A stretch of 64,000 bases of DNA from Amaranthus tricolor (lineage: Eukaryota; Streptophyta; Magnoliopsida; Caryophyllales; Amaranthaceae), in NCBI RefSeq assembly GCF_026212465.1, contig NC_080047.1:36708174-36772173 (forward strand), given 5' to 3'. Below are positions 38,830-49,054 of this stretch, piece after piece. The position numbers and the translations under genes are program-made. Position 1 is the first letter of the stretch; every line of letters starts with the position of its first letter. The notes under the pieces are model-generated. The model worked only from the letters and a program-made list of their open reading frames with translations, was not told the origin of the DNA and did no database searches.

Positions 38830-39152
38830 ATAAAAATGAACTAAAGTTAAGGGATTAATAGGGGGCAATGGTTCAAAGAAGCCATGAAAATGGCGAGTTT
38901 GAAGACAGAGAGTAAGGAAAAGAGAGATCAGAGAGACATGACAATTGAGGGGGGCATAATGAAGGGGCGGGTGATACGAGAGAAATAAATGAGTGAGAGA
39001 GTGAATATACGACAGAAGTAAGGGAGTGAGAGAGATATGAGGGTATATTAGGGAAAAAGGATTTCCAAAAATGGAAGGTATTGTAAAGTGGACAAACTTT
39101 CGAAACTACCCGTTTTAGTAAGGTGGACAAACTTAAATGAACGGAGGGAGTA
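38830..39152 (-). mobile_element. Stowaway/mariner-type terminus
   Basis: Read from the right it starts CTCCCTCCGTTCATTTAAG, next to TA at 39153-39154, and repeats GTTTGTCCAC twice within 80 bp. No left partner with this sequence was found between 35226 and 36200. It could be the right end of the mariner-like element whose left end is lost. Confidence 0.5.
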
Positions 39153-39344
39153 TAATTTAATATAGCAATTCTTATAACTAGCCTAGAATTTGATATATTT
39201 AATTAAACGGAAAAGTAATGTATTTAATAAATAATTTTAAAAAATCAGTATTTAATTCTGCTTCAAAAAATTCATGAATTCGATAAATTTAATCACGATA
39301 GTATATATTTGTATTATTCTTTAAAGTTATATTTTTATATATTT

Positions 39345-39385
39345 CATACTCATAAGTTCGTGCACTGCACGAGTTTTTATACTAG
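39345..39385 (+). mobile_element. Helitron 3' terminus
   Basis: The hairpin TCGTGC-ACT-GCACGA at 39358-39372 is followed by CTAG at 39382-39385 and a host T. The body to the left (about 39160-39345) is AT-rich and without helicase. Confidence 0.7.
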
Positions 39386-39404
39386 TATATCTCTAATGAT
39401 ACAT

Positions 39405-39635
39405 TTGCTTTAAATTGAAAGGAGTGTTGTGCTTTATGTATAACGAATATTATAGTTACATGATAGTTTATAAAATTCCTAAAAAGTATTTTCATACTAT
39501 TTTTTTTATAATTTTTATTATACAAATAAAAAACAATAAGAATTGAAAATACAAATTTGTTCCCCTTATATATGTCTTACAAGTGTACAACGTGATCCAA
39601 ACGTAAATAGTAGTTTATTTTTAGATGCACTGCTT
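39405..39635 (+). repeat. Direct duplicate of 34365-34592
   Basis: See that entry. In both places the duplicate lies just right of a Helitron 3' end. Confidence 0.8.
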
Positions 39636-40492
39636 TCCAAAAGAACATACAATTAATATATGCTATTAATAATTTATTATACACCACAAAGCATATAAAC
39701 AAGCTAAGCACACTAAGTCCGAGCATGATTACATAAAATAATTAAACAAGATTAAATGAAATTTTGGAAATTCAATCTTGCTGAAAAAACTCTCTTATTC
39801 AACGCTCATTTTTGATAACGTCCGTAAATTTAACCATAATTCATAATTTTTCTACCTATTAATTTTCTTAATTTTCTTTTACCATTTTGCTATTTCCATC
39901 GGAGTACTGATTTAAAGTTAAGTAATTTTATTTTGTGAATTCATGTTTTTATGTTTTATTAATAATTTTAGTAGTTACTATATTGTAGAATATTGTTATA
40001 GTATAATTAACTATTTTATATTTTATATTTTTAGCTTTAGGTTTTTCATTATTTATTATTTTAATTATATCTATGTAAATTTTGTTGAGACTTAAAAATA
40101 AAAATATTAAAAATGTAGTTATATATTTCTTTATTGTTTTTCTCTCTTAACACTTTAAACAAATTGAATGGAAAAGTAAACAGGCAATACAAGTTGAGGG
40201 AAAGAGAGAGGAGGCAAGAATAATTGACTACTTTTTCTAATTTTGATTTATTAATCATAGCAATTCATATAGTATTATTATTATTTTAAAGTAATATACA
40301 AGAATAAATAATGTCATGACTCATGAATTAGGCCCTAAAATGGAAGGATACCTAATTAATTTTTTGTATTACACTTTATTATGTATAAATAAAAAAAAAT
40401 GTATACAAATCAAGAGTAAACCCCAGAACATGCAATTTTAATATTCATTTATTCTGTGTAAGTTTGATCATATGGTTGATGAATGGTTGAAC
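39636..40492. other. 3' flank of P450 copy C
   Basis: There is no gene. From about 40000 to 40492 it is the inverted match of the flank of copy A, and it also resembles the flanks of copies D and E (for example the GAGAGAGGAGGCAAGA motif at 40204 and 60570). Confidence 0.6.
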
Positions 40493-40852
40493 TTAGAGCT
40501 TAGTCATGGAAATCTCAAGACCATCAGCAGGTAAAGGATGTGACAAGTAAGAGATTGGTACATCTGGATTCACCATTTCCCATCTGCATAATGAAAACAC
40601 ATATCATTAATAATTATTCAATATTAATTTTATTGTATTAATTGAATAATTAAATGTAATTAATCATGCTTAATTTCTGAATAAAAATAATTAATGAAAA
40701 CTTACTTATATCCAATGGCCAAATGATGGATGAAAAGGGCCATTATTAGACGAATAATCATGCTTCCTGGACAAAATCTTAAACCTCCTCCAAATGGAAG
40801 GTATGTTCCATGTTTTGGGCGTGTCTGCACATTAAATTTCATTCATTATTAA

Positions 40853-40855
<3 letters not shown>

Positions 40856-40889
<34 letters not shown>
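40856..40889. repeat. (ATA)n microsatellite in intron 7 of copy C
   Basis: A trinucleotide AAT run of about 34 bp next to the intronic Stowaway MITE. Confidence 0.85.
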
Positions 40890-40902
40890 TTGATTTTTAT
40901 TA

Positions 40903-41066
40903 CTCCCTCATATTCACTCTAATTATTCCACTTTTAATTTTATAGTCAATCCAATGCATTTAAAAAATGCTAAATATTTTTATTTAAGAGTAAAATATAA
41001 ATTGAAAGTGTTTAATGGATAGGTGAAAAAACAAATGAGTTGATTATTCTGAATTAGATGATGGAG
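40903..41066. mobile_element. Stowaway MITE in intron 7 of copy C
   Basis: Inverted ends CTCCCTCATATTCACTC and, from the right, CTCCATCATCTAATTCAG, with TA on both sides (40901-40902 and 41067-41068). Related decayed copies occupy the same intron of copies D (about 49446-49614) and E (about 61245-61351). The intron of copy B (92 bp) has none. Confidence 0.7.
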
Positions 41067-41520
41067 TATTAAATACTAAGAAAAAAAGCTAGAATAAACA
41101 TCATATATTCCAAAAAAAAAAAGTATATTGGATTTTAAAAACTTACATCCCATCTGTCTGGATTGAAACACATAGGATCATCAAAGTTATTTGGATCATT
41201 GTGAAGTTGTCTTAGCCATACCATTACTCTCCACCCTTTTGGGATTAAGTAACCTGCAAATTAAATATGTTAATTTCCTAAATATTAACAGATATTACAT
41301 AACATTTAACTTGTTACATTGATGTTGTATCTATTAATGAAGTAAAAAATATTATGTCTTCAAATATATACCTTTAAATTCAGCATCTTCCATAACTCTT
41401 CTAAAAAGAAATCCAGAAAGATTTGCCATTCGAAGGACTTCCTCAACCACCTGCATTGTTGTTCCATATAAAAATATTTTTTAATGTTGGGTACGAAAGC
41501 AGGTTAACATCAAACATGAA

Positions 41521-41524
<4 letters not shown>

Positions 41525-41599
<75 letters not shown>
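41525..41599. repeat. (TA)n microsatellite in intron 5 of copy C
   Basis: A TA run of about 75 bp that is absent from the same intron of copies B, D and E. Confidence 0.92.
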
Positions 41600-41601
<2 letters not shown>

Positions 41602-43360
41602 GAAATAAAGTTAAAGAATCTCTAGGGAAATAATTATTAAAAGGATGAGAATTAATATATATTTCCTATATATGAGAATTGAAGAGAATTGAACTCGACC
41701 GTATCATAAGGATAAATCGAAAGCTCTGAGGCACTAGTCAGCATAAAAATCCTTGTCTTAGTCAATATTTAGAGTTTCAAATAGAGAAAAATTACTATAT
41801 ATTATTGTTTTAGAATATTCAGAAGTTTCAACCTTGACTATCTATCTTTGATATAATTTAAAAAATATAATAGACTTAATACATTCCTATATACAACCTT
41901 CAAAAATTAAGAATGAAGTTTGAATACTCAGAATGTGGAATAAAAGTTTTAAAATATATAGGAATTTTGGTATTTTCAAATTTATTATCATAATTGTTAT
42001 GAATTAAAGACGGTAAACACATTTTATAAGTTATTGGAGTCCTTCCACCCGCTGACATATGATTTTAAAATGATATCTTTTTGACTTATAAAGTGTGTGT
42101 ATATTGTGTTTTCTCGAATATATGGTAGCTTGAAATTACAATAAATTCAGTCTAACTTAACAATAACATACCTTGTTAGTGTACTTGAGCTTCTGAATAT
42201 CTCCATTTGTGATTTTCTCACCATTCTTTTCCTCTAAAAGGGCTCTGTTTTCTTCCTGAAAATACAAAAAGTTGGTCATATATTTATTAAATAAAATGAT
42301 TAATTTTTAATTAGTTCGGAAATCTATAAAGAGAAAGTTACCCTAAGCTTTTGCAAAACTGTAGGAGATTTTGCTAAGAAATAGTGACACCATGTCACAG
42401 CATAAGCACTTGAAATATGACCGAGAAGGATTGAGTTTACAATGTTATCTAACACCTCTTCATCTTTCAAATGTTTTCCTTCGATGTCCGTAGCTTTCAT
42501 CAATGAATCCATTAAATCACCAACACTTTCTTTAGTTACATCAATATCCTTATTGTTCGTCCTTCTTTTGTCTAGCTCGTTCTTGAAGATCTTCACAATC
42601 TTCTCCCGACACTAGTGCATTAATAAAAATATCATTAGATTAATATTAGTTTATTTGGCGCAATAATATTTTTCTTAGTTTTATCACTAACAAGGGTAAT
42701 AAAATATTATTGGTATTAAGCAAGAAGCTCGATATATTACCTTAAGGGCCTTATAATAAGATGTTCCAGGGATATGTATTGGTGTGGCTCTAAACCCTAA
42801 ATTTAAAATCTCATACGCCTCAGCAAGATCTTCTATTTGATGAGTATTATATTCAAAGCCAACAACGTATCTCAAAGTGCAGTCAAGTGTTGCCTATAAT
42901 AATTAGAAATGTTTATTTCATCAATTCATTATATATAATATATAAATATCTTGTAAGACATAAGAATAATAAACTATTTAAATCACCTTCTTAAGCTCAT
43001 AAAATGTTTTGATATTAGGCTTTTGAGACCATGATTCGAGGGCTGAAACAATACAAGGTTGAACTTTGTGCATAACCCATGCAAGTGCATCTGGACGAGA
43101 GAAACAATTCACAACAAGACTCTTGATTATATCATGACGTTCACCTTCAATTGATATCACTGAATTACGTCCCACTACTTTGTTGGTAGGCCATTCTGCC
43201 TTGAAATTATCCCCAGAGTTGAGAATATGTTTGCATAGAGAGGATGCACATACTATGATGCTTGGAACCCCATATAAATGAGTTCTATAAACGCCCACAT
43301 TATTTCCATATCTAATAGATCAGATCATCATAAGTAAATAGTTAGTACTAGTTTATTAAG

Positions 43361-43499
43361 AGGTGTTTGACGAACAATTGATAATTGATAGCTGATAACT
43401 GATAGGGGTGGTTGATCAGACTGATCTGATTAAATAACAAGTTCTTTCAACCAGCTAATTAGTACCAATTATCAAGCTATTTCGACAAACACGTCCCCT
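43361..43499. mobile_element. MITE-like inverted repeat in intron 1 of copy C
   Basis: The left end AGGTGTTTGACGAAC and the right end read inward, AGGGGACGTGTTTGTCGAA, are similar. The interior has short TGATAACTGATA repeats. Introns 1 of D and E hold other fragments at this place. Confidence 0.45.
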
Positions 43500-43806
43500 A
43501 AATAAGAAAAACTTAAAATAAGAACATAAACTGATAGGTGGAGAGTACATACTTTTCTATTTTGGATTTGATAAAATCATCGGGACGACGGACAATGTTG
43601 AAAAACCATTGGAATGAGAGAGTCTCGCCAAGAAAAGGGAGGCCCAAATAACCAGGTGGTAGTTGTACTGTAGACTCGTCAGAATTAGACCGTTTGAGTC
43701 TAGCCAGAATAGGCCATACGTACCAAATCTCATTCCACCACCATATCAACCACCCCAAAACTGGCAATAACCCTAAAACCATAGTTATCATCCATATTTG
43801 TTCCAT

Positions 43807-44091
43807 CTCCTATTTCAGAAAATTAATTTATAAAGAAATTACCAAATTTTCAGGCAGACTTAATTAAAACTAATTCTACCTTTAAATTTGGTTAGCTTGT
43901 TGAGAAAAAACCAGAAGAAGGGCGTGCTATATATAGTGCATCTTAGGCAGTAATCTCAAAAAAAAAGGACAAAAAACAGTTCAACAATTAAATAAATAAA
44001 AGTCAAGCACTCCAGTTTGACTGCCCCTTGTTTGAGACTGCGTTTGGTGGTGAAAATTAATTGGTAAATGTTATTGCATGGAAGACTTATA
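43807..44091 (-). promoter_or_regulatory. Promoter of P450 copy C
   Basis: TATATATA at 43928-43935 lies about 120 bp upstream of the start codon. The complement of CCAGTTTGACTGCCC near 44010-44024 is conserved upstream of copy D (52500-52516), so this block was duplicated with the gene. Confidence 0.55.
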
Positions 44092-44276
44092 CTCCTTCCA
44101 TTCAAATTAATTGCTCCAAAATAATATGTTTTTTTGAATATTAAGGCAAATTTGAATATTTGTTTAAAATATTAAGTCAATTGCATGCTAAAACATTTTC
44201 TTTTTATATTTTGACTATACTTTCTTATAAGATTTGAATAGATTTGTTTTTAGAATATAATTTTTGACAAAGGGAG
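44092..44276. mobile_element. Stowaway-type MITE upstream of copy C
   Basis: It starts CTCCTTCCATTCAAATTAAT, and from the right CTCCCTTTGTCAAAAATTAT. TA flanks both sides. A related sequence with the phrase ATTGCTCCAAAATAAT stands upstream of copy D (52795-53022), so the insertion predates the C/D duplication. Confidence 0.65.
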
Positions 44277-44500
44277 TATATTATTATTATTATTACATTT
44301 AATCAAGGATAAAGTCCAATTTTTGACGATGTCCAAATTAATTAGTGCTAAATATTATTTAATTGGTTTAAGAATATATGTAGGTAATTTTGATGCTATA
44401 CATTTCTATGCAATTTACTAGCGCACAACTCTTTAGTATTTTGCTAGTATATTTTTCTTCAATTATTATTTATTTGATGTTCCTTATTTATTAATTATTA

Positions 44501-44784
44501 CTCCCTTCAATTTAATTTAGTTGTCTTATTTGGTTTGGGTTCAAATATTAAGAAAATGAGGGGACCACTTAAAATAGTAGACTCATATGCAATATTTGGT
44601 GTTTTTAATATTGAGAATTGGAGGATACCACCTAAAATAGTAGACCCATGTGCAATATTGTGTATTTTTAATAATAAGAAAATAAGGAAACCACCTATAT
44701 ATATAGATGTTAAAATAGAAATAGGAAAAGTAAGACGAATTTACCCAATAAAAAAATAAGACAAGTAAAAAAAATTAAAAGGAA
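44501..44784. mobile_element. Stowaway-like MITE
   Basis: It starts CTCCCTTCAATTTAATTTAG after a TA. The right end read inward is TTCCTTTTAATTTTTTTTAC, and both continue into TTGTCTTATTT. The interior repeats a block with AAAATAGTAGAC and TGCAATATT twice. Confidence 0.6.
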
Positions 44785-44919
44785 TATTATTATTTACTAT
44801 CTAGTCGTATTGGGGTAATATAGTAGTATTAGTATATTTATAGATTTAATTGCATTAGTATTATATTAGTTTACTGTAGTATATACTAATAAATAATGAA
44901 CAATAAATAGTAAATAATA

Positions 44920-45210
44920 TTACATCAATACTAATAAAACATTTTTAAAATTTTTTATAATATAATTGTATAAGCGACAGCCGATGATGGCCCAGGGTAA
45001 TCGCTTTTTTAATTTTGAAATTTGCAGGAAAGGTGGCATTAAAAATTGGCAATCGTCATTGTCGTCGCCAATTTTAGAGACGAGCTGGTGTTGGATTTGT
45101 TGAGCAAAATCCACTTGTGTAGCAACAGCCCAAAACGACGGTCACCCGAGCTCTAAAGCGTCCAAATAGGGAGACCATGGGCCGTCGTCTTCTTTTTTTT
45201 TTTTTTTTTT
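44920..45210. other. Locally GC-rich block of unknown origin
   Basis: This block has CGACAGCCGATGATGGCCC near its left end and GGGCCGTCGTC at its right end, which form a loose inverted pair, and it reads open on the minus strand for 64 codons. I do not recognise it. A captured gene fragment or MITE is possible. Confidence 0.3.
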
Positions 45211-45678
45211 TTTTTTTGGTCTAAGTGTATTTTTTGCTAAATGAAAAATTGTATTATTAAGAACTCAAAACCAATTTACAAAATCAAATAGGGAGGGATC
45301 AAGTATTTAGGATGGAGCCTCACACAAAACGATCTAAACTATACAAACAACTTATACAATAGGGATTAAATACAAAAAAAAAAAAAAAAAAAAAAATCCA
45401 CACAAAACCTATAAATGTTCCAAACGAATTTTTATCTTTATGAGCTATCACATTGGTGAAGTTTTTTTTATTTGATTGAGAATTTTTTTAGGTACAAATG
45501 CATCCTATTATTGAATATTCACCAAAAAATTCTCAAATGTTTATAATAAAAAACTCAATGGGAGGAAATTTTTTGGGTTTCCTCATAGTGGGCCCCACCA
45601 CCAATATAAATAAATACACCCCATTTTCCTATTTTTTTACACATACTTTTTAATTTTTAAAGACTTTTAAAAAAAATA
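45211..45678. other. Intergenic sequence with T and A homopolymers
   Basis: It contains T and A runs of about 20-25 bases. No gene is visible. Confidence 0.4.
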
Positions 45679-45934
45679 CTCCCTTCTATTCACCTTAGGT
45701 GTCCCATTTACTTTTGAGACACTATTCATTTATCACTCTCAAATTGTATTTTATTATTAATCTATAAGTTAAAACATAGTCATGTGTGGGATCTTATTCG
45801 TTTTGATGTAAAGATTATTAATATCAACTTTTTATAATTTTTAATTATACATAACTCGATATATTAAGGATTGAATAAGTGCATTGGATATAGTGCATAA
45901 AGTAAATGGGACACTTAAGATGAATAGGAGGGAG
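45679..45934. mobile_element. Stowaway MITE
   Basis: It starts CTCCCTTCTATTCACCTTAG, and the right end read inward is CTCCCTCCTATTCATCTTA. The inverted repeat continues through GTGTCCCATTTACTTT. TA flanks both sides. It is 256 bp and clearly intact. Confidence 0.9.
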
Positions 45935-47297
45935 TAAAATAAAATAACATTCATGAAAAAAAATTTTTCTATAAATACACACCCATTTTTCTATTTTTTG
46001 ACACACTTCAAAAATTCTCTTCTCTCTAATTTCATAAAATTAGTATTCAAGTGGTTTAATGTGTTTGATCTTTTTATTGTTAGTTTTTTTTGTGGTATTA
46101 ATATTATATCTTCATAATATTTTATGAATTATTTTTTTATCTTAATAAAATTTTAGGGTAGATAGAGAAAATAAAATGGGATAAAATATAAAGTATGAGA
46201 GAGTAGTGAGGCAATTTTTTTTTCCTCATAAATAGGATAAACCTCAATAGTAAAAATTTTCATACAAAATATATGATGTAGATGAGAGGAAAAATGTTAA
46301 AAAGAGATAAGTGAGAATTTATTTTTTCATCACCATTGAAAGTGCTCTAAAAGTGAGTTTCTTAACCAAAAGAGTCTTTGTTGAACATTTAGTCTATGAA
46401 GACGGTCAAATATTGTTCTTTTCACTTTCCTTCCAAACAAAATACAAAGTTTATACTAAAAACATAAATTTTAATGGATATAAAACAATAGGTCAAACAA
46501 AAAAAATCAAAAACTCCAAATTACTCTCAAACTAATTTATCAAAAATTCCAAATAAATTTTCAAAAAACAATAATTCTAATTTGATCAACCCATTCCATG
46601 CATCCATCATAATCTTTTCTTTAATACTAGCCTACTGCGTTATTGTTGTATACTCCTTTGTACTCTTTTTTTTCTCGCATTTTCTATTTGAAAATTAAAT
46701 TCTAAAATGTTCTTTTCTCCATTTGAAAATTAAATTTTAAAAATATTTTTCTCATTTAGTATCATTCTATTCTAGTAACAATAAAATTTAAAGAAATTAT
46801 TTCACTTACACTCTAATCTATAACAACTAACTTAAATTTGAATTCCCAATGCATTTACTTTAATACACACTCAATGAAATTTAATGACATTATTACACTT
46901 ATACTTAAATTAATAGAATTTTTTTGTTTATATTATTTTAGTCATCTCTCATAGTATCTAATGTATAATTATTATTTATCTTGATTTCTTCTCAAATCCC
47001 AAATAGAAAGATAAAAAAAAAAAAAAAAAAAAAAAAGGAATGAGTAATATTTATACTAAATAATTCATTTTAGAACTAAAAATTGAAAAGGAAAAAAAAA
47101 ATTTGTACATAAGTAGAAGACTAACCATGATAATTGTCAAAACCCAAAATTATAGGTAATTGAATGTTTGAAACTAGGATTTTGCTTCATATTCTCAATA
47201 CCAAAAATAATAATAAAAATGTTAGAAATTTTAATTTTTAAATTGCAAATACTCATCTATATAATATAAGTTGTAGTCGAAAAATAGTGTTGAAGGT
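45935..47297. other. AT-rich intergenic sequence
   Basis: I see no gene or clear element apart from a 26-base A run near 47010. Confidence 0.45.
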
Positions 47298-48151
47298 TGT
47301 TAAAGCAAGTACCAATAATCTTAATAATGACGTTAATTTTGAACACTTAATTGAGCATGCCTTAGCTTGTACTTTGGAGAGGAACGATGAGGATATGTCG
47401 AGTGTAAGAGAATTAAGGTTTGAAATGTTACATGAGGTGCTCAACGTGGGGCGTTTGAGGCTTCACTAGAGGTAGGAACCATGCCTTGATCGAGTCAAGG
47501 AATGGTACGTGAGTTGCTAAACAAAGCAATGTTGAAACAAGCAAACAGGGGGCAACAGGTAGGCCTGCTCGTTCGAGCATCACGTGGCTCGTTCGAGTAA
47601 GAAAGTTAGTAGAATGCAGGTTGTGTTTTGATCTTAGTGCTCGTTCGAGCATGCTATGGCTCGTTCGAGCACAGGCCATTGGACTTCCTCTGATCAGTTT
47701 TTGGTGCATTGAAGGCATTGAATGGTCCTTGTATTCGTTTCTTTATTGCTTGTTTATTCGTTTCTTTATTGTGATGTTTATTAGCATAGTTAAGTGGGTG
47801 TTTTATTGTGCTTTATGGTGATTATTGTGTGATTCTAAGAATGATACTCACCTTCATCTCTAAAAGGGAGTATCATTCATAGAGAAACGAGCACCACCAA
47901 CACATATTGTGAGAGAGCTTTATTTTGATTGAAACTTGAGAGTGTTCATCATTGTTTAAGCATTTTGTAATCTTGAGAGAATTGTTCTCAAGATAAGGGG
48001 AGGTTTATTATACTTGTAATTGTTGAACTCAATATAATAAACTACATTTGAAAGGGAGGTATCCAAGATACCTCATAAATACTTGTGTTCATGTTTTCAT
48101 ATATTTTTCATTTGTTTTCCAATGTTGAACCTCTTTGAGGCTTTTATTTCA
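47298..48151 (+). repeat. Solo LTR of the element family at 56911-60272
   Basis: It starts TGTTAAAGCAAGTACC and ends GAGGCTTTTATTTCA. Its start matches the reverse complement of 57600-57712 and 59650-59767, and its end matches the reverse complement of 56911-56940 and 59050-59080. It carries four GCTCG-TT-CGAG inverted repeats between 47567 and 47670. The 5-bp flanks do not match, so target duplication is not supported. Confidence 0.7.
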
Positions 48152-48293
48152 CAGATTTTCGTTATTCATGTCAAATAGTGCACAATGGAGAGAATCTGTG
48201 TGTTGTAAATTAAAGCCATTTATTCTATAACTAACCCTATATTTGGGCAAAACAATTCTATTCCATATGCATTGGGCCCAAAGATTAAAAATA

Positions 48294-48562
48294 AGTTGAT
48301 GACTACATATCTTAGGATTTTAACCATCAGCTTAAGCTTTTAGTTGAGTTGGTTCACTGATATGGTATCAGAGCCAACATGACAAAAGGTTACGGGCTCA
48401 AATGTCAATCACCCCTCATTTAAAGTGAAATATTTAACGCCGGATATGAGAAGGTCATGTGCTGCATTCACACTTTTATCTCAAAAGGCTCTTATTTGAA
48501 GAGGGGTGTTAAAATATATAACATATCGTATGGCCTCAACCATCAACTTAAACTTTTGGTTG
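48294..48562 (+). mobile_element. TRIM element
   Basis: The left LTR (to about 48361) is followed by the primer-binding site TGGTATCAGAGCC at 48363-48375, a 125-bp non-coding interior and a polypurine GAGGGG at 48501-48506. The right LTR then starts TGTTAAAATATATAAC at 48507. The shared LTR core is AACCATCA(G/A)CTTAA and CTTTTRGTTG. Same family as 824-1713 and 27585-27741. Confidence 0.7.
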
Positions 48563-48778
48563 CTGATTCGATTTTTATTCACGTCCAATCTAACGTCGTG
48601 TATGCAATGTTTTTTGAAAGACGACCAGCGGCAGCTAGCATAAGTAAGCTGGGGACAGAAATGGAATTAATGGGTTACATACGTTGCAGCCTGAATACAT
48701 GCATGGCAAAATAAAGTGTATTAATTGACTAATAGAGTATACTTTTCCAGTTTTGATTTATTATTATAGCACTAGTAC

Positions 48779-48854
<76 letters not shown>

Positions 48855-48855
48855 G
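48779..48855. repeat. (TTA)n microsatellite downstream of copy D
   Basis: An uninterrupted trinucleotide TTA run of about 75 bp in the shared 3' flank. Confidence 0.93.
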
Positions 48856-49054
48856 AATTAAAAAAAAGTAATACATGAGTAAATAAATAAATAATGTCAT
48901 GACTCATAAATTAGGCCCTAAAATATTATAGAAGAATACCTAATATTATGTATTTTTGTATTACAATTTATCATCGTATAAATAATTAAAAAAACGAAAT
49001 GTATTGCAAATTTGTTCTGTATAACTTCATATAGTTGATCAATAATTGAATTGA

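Larger units (their letters stand above)
40493..43806 (-). pseudogene. Cytochrome P450 copy C, full length but frameshifted in exon 7
   Basis: Nine exons on the minus strand: 43806-43553, 43311-42987, 42893-42741, 42611-42342, 42255-42172, 41450-41372, 41253-41146, 40824-40706 and 40583-40493. Splice sites agree with copy B. Without the extra base the product would be 493 aa with the same membrane helix, hinge, LGHISS I-helix, ExxR and heme loop. Exon 7 is 108 nt rather than 107: a third G at 41159-41161 (plus strand GGG where copies D and E have GG) shifts the frame after FNP. It then runs to a stop at the end of exon 8, losing the heme-binding Cys. Everything else looks sound, so the lesion is recent or a sequencing error. 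A TATA element lies at 43928-43935. Confidence 0.85.

Noticed and set aside
44535..44759. A 74-aa protein with internal repeats
   Set aside because: It lies within a Stowaway-like MITE, and the repeat is a duplicated non-coding block.
47287..47469. A small conserved gene shared with 57600-57720 and 59640-59760
   Set aside because: The similarity is LTR sequence of one element family. The open frame is incidental.
48779..48855. CRISPR-like or satellite array
   Set aside because: It is a simple trinucleotide microsatellite in a plant nuclear sequence.
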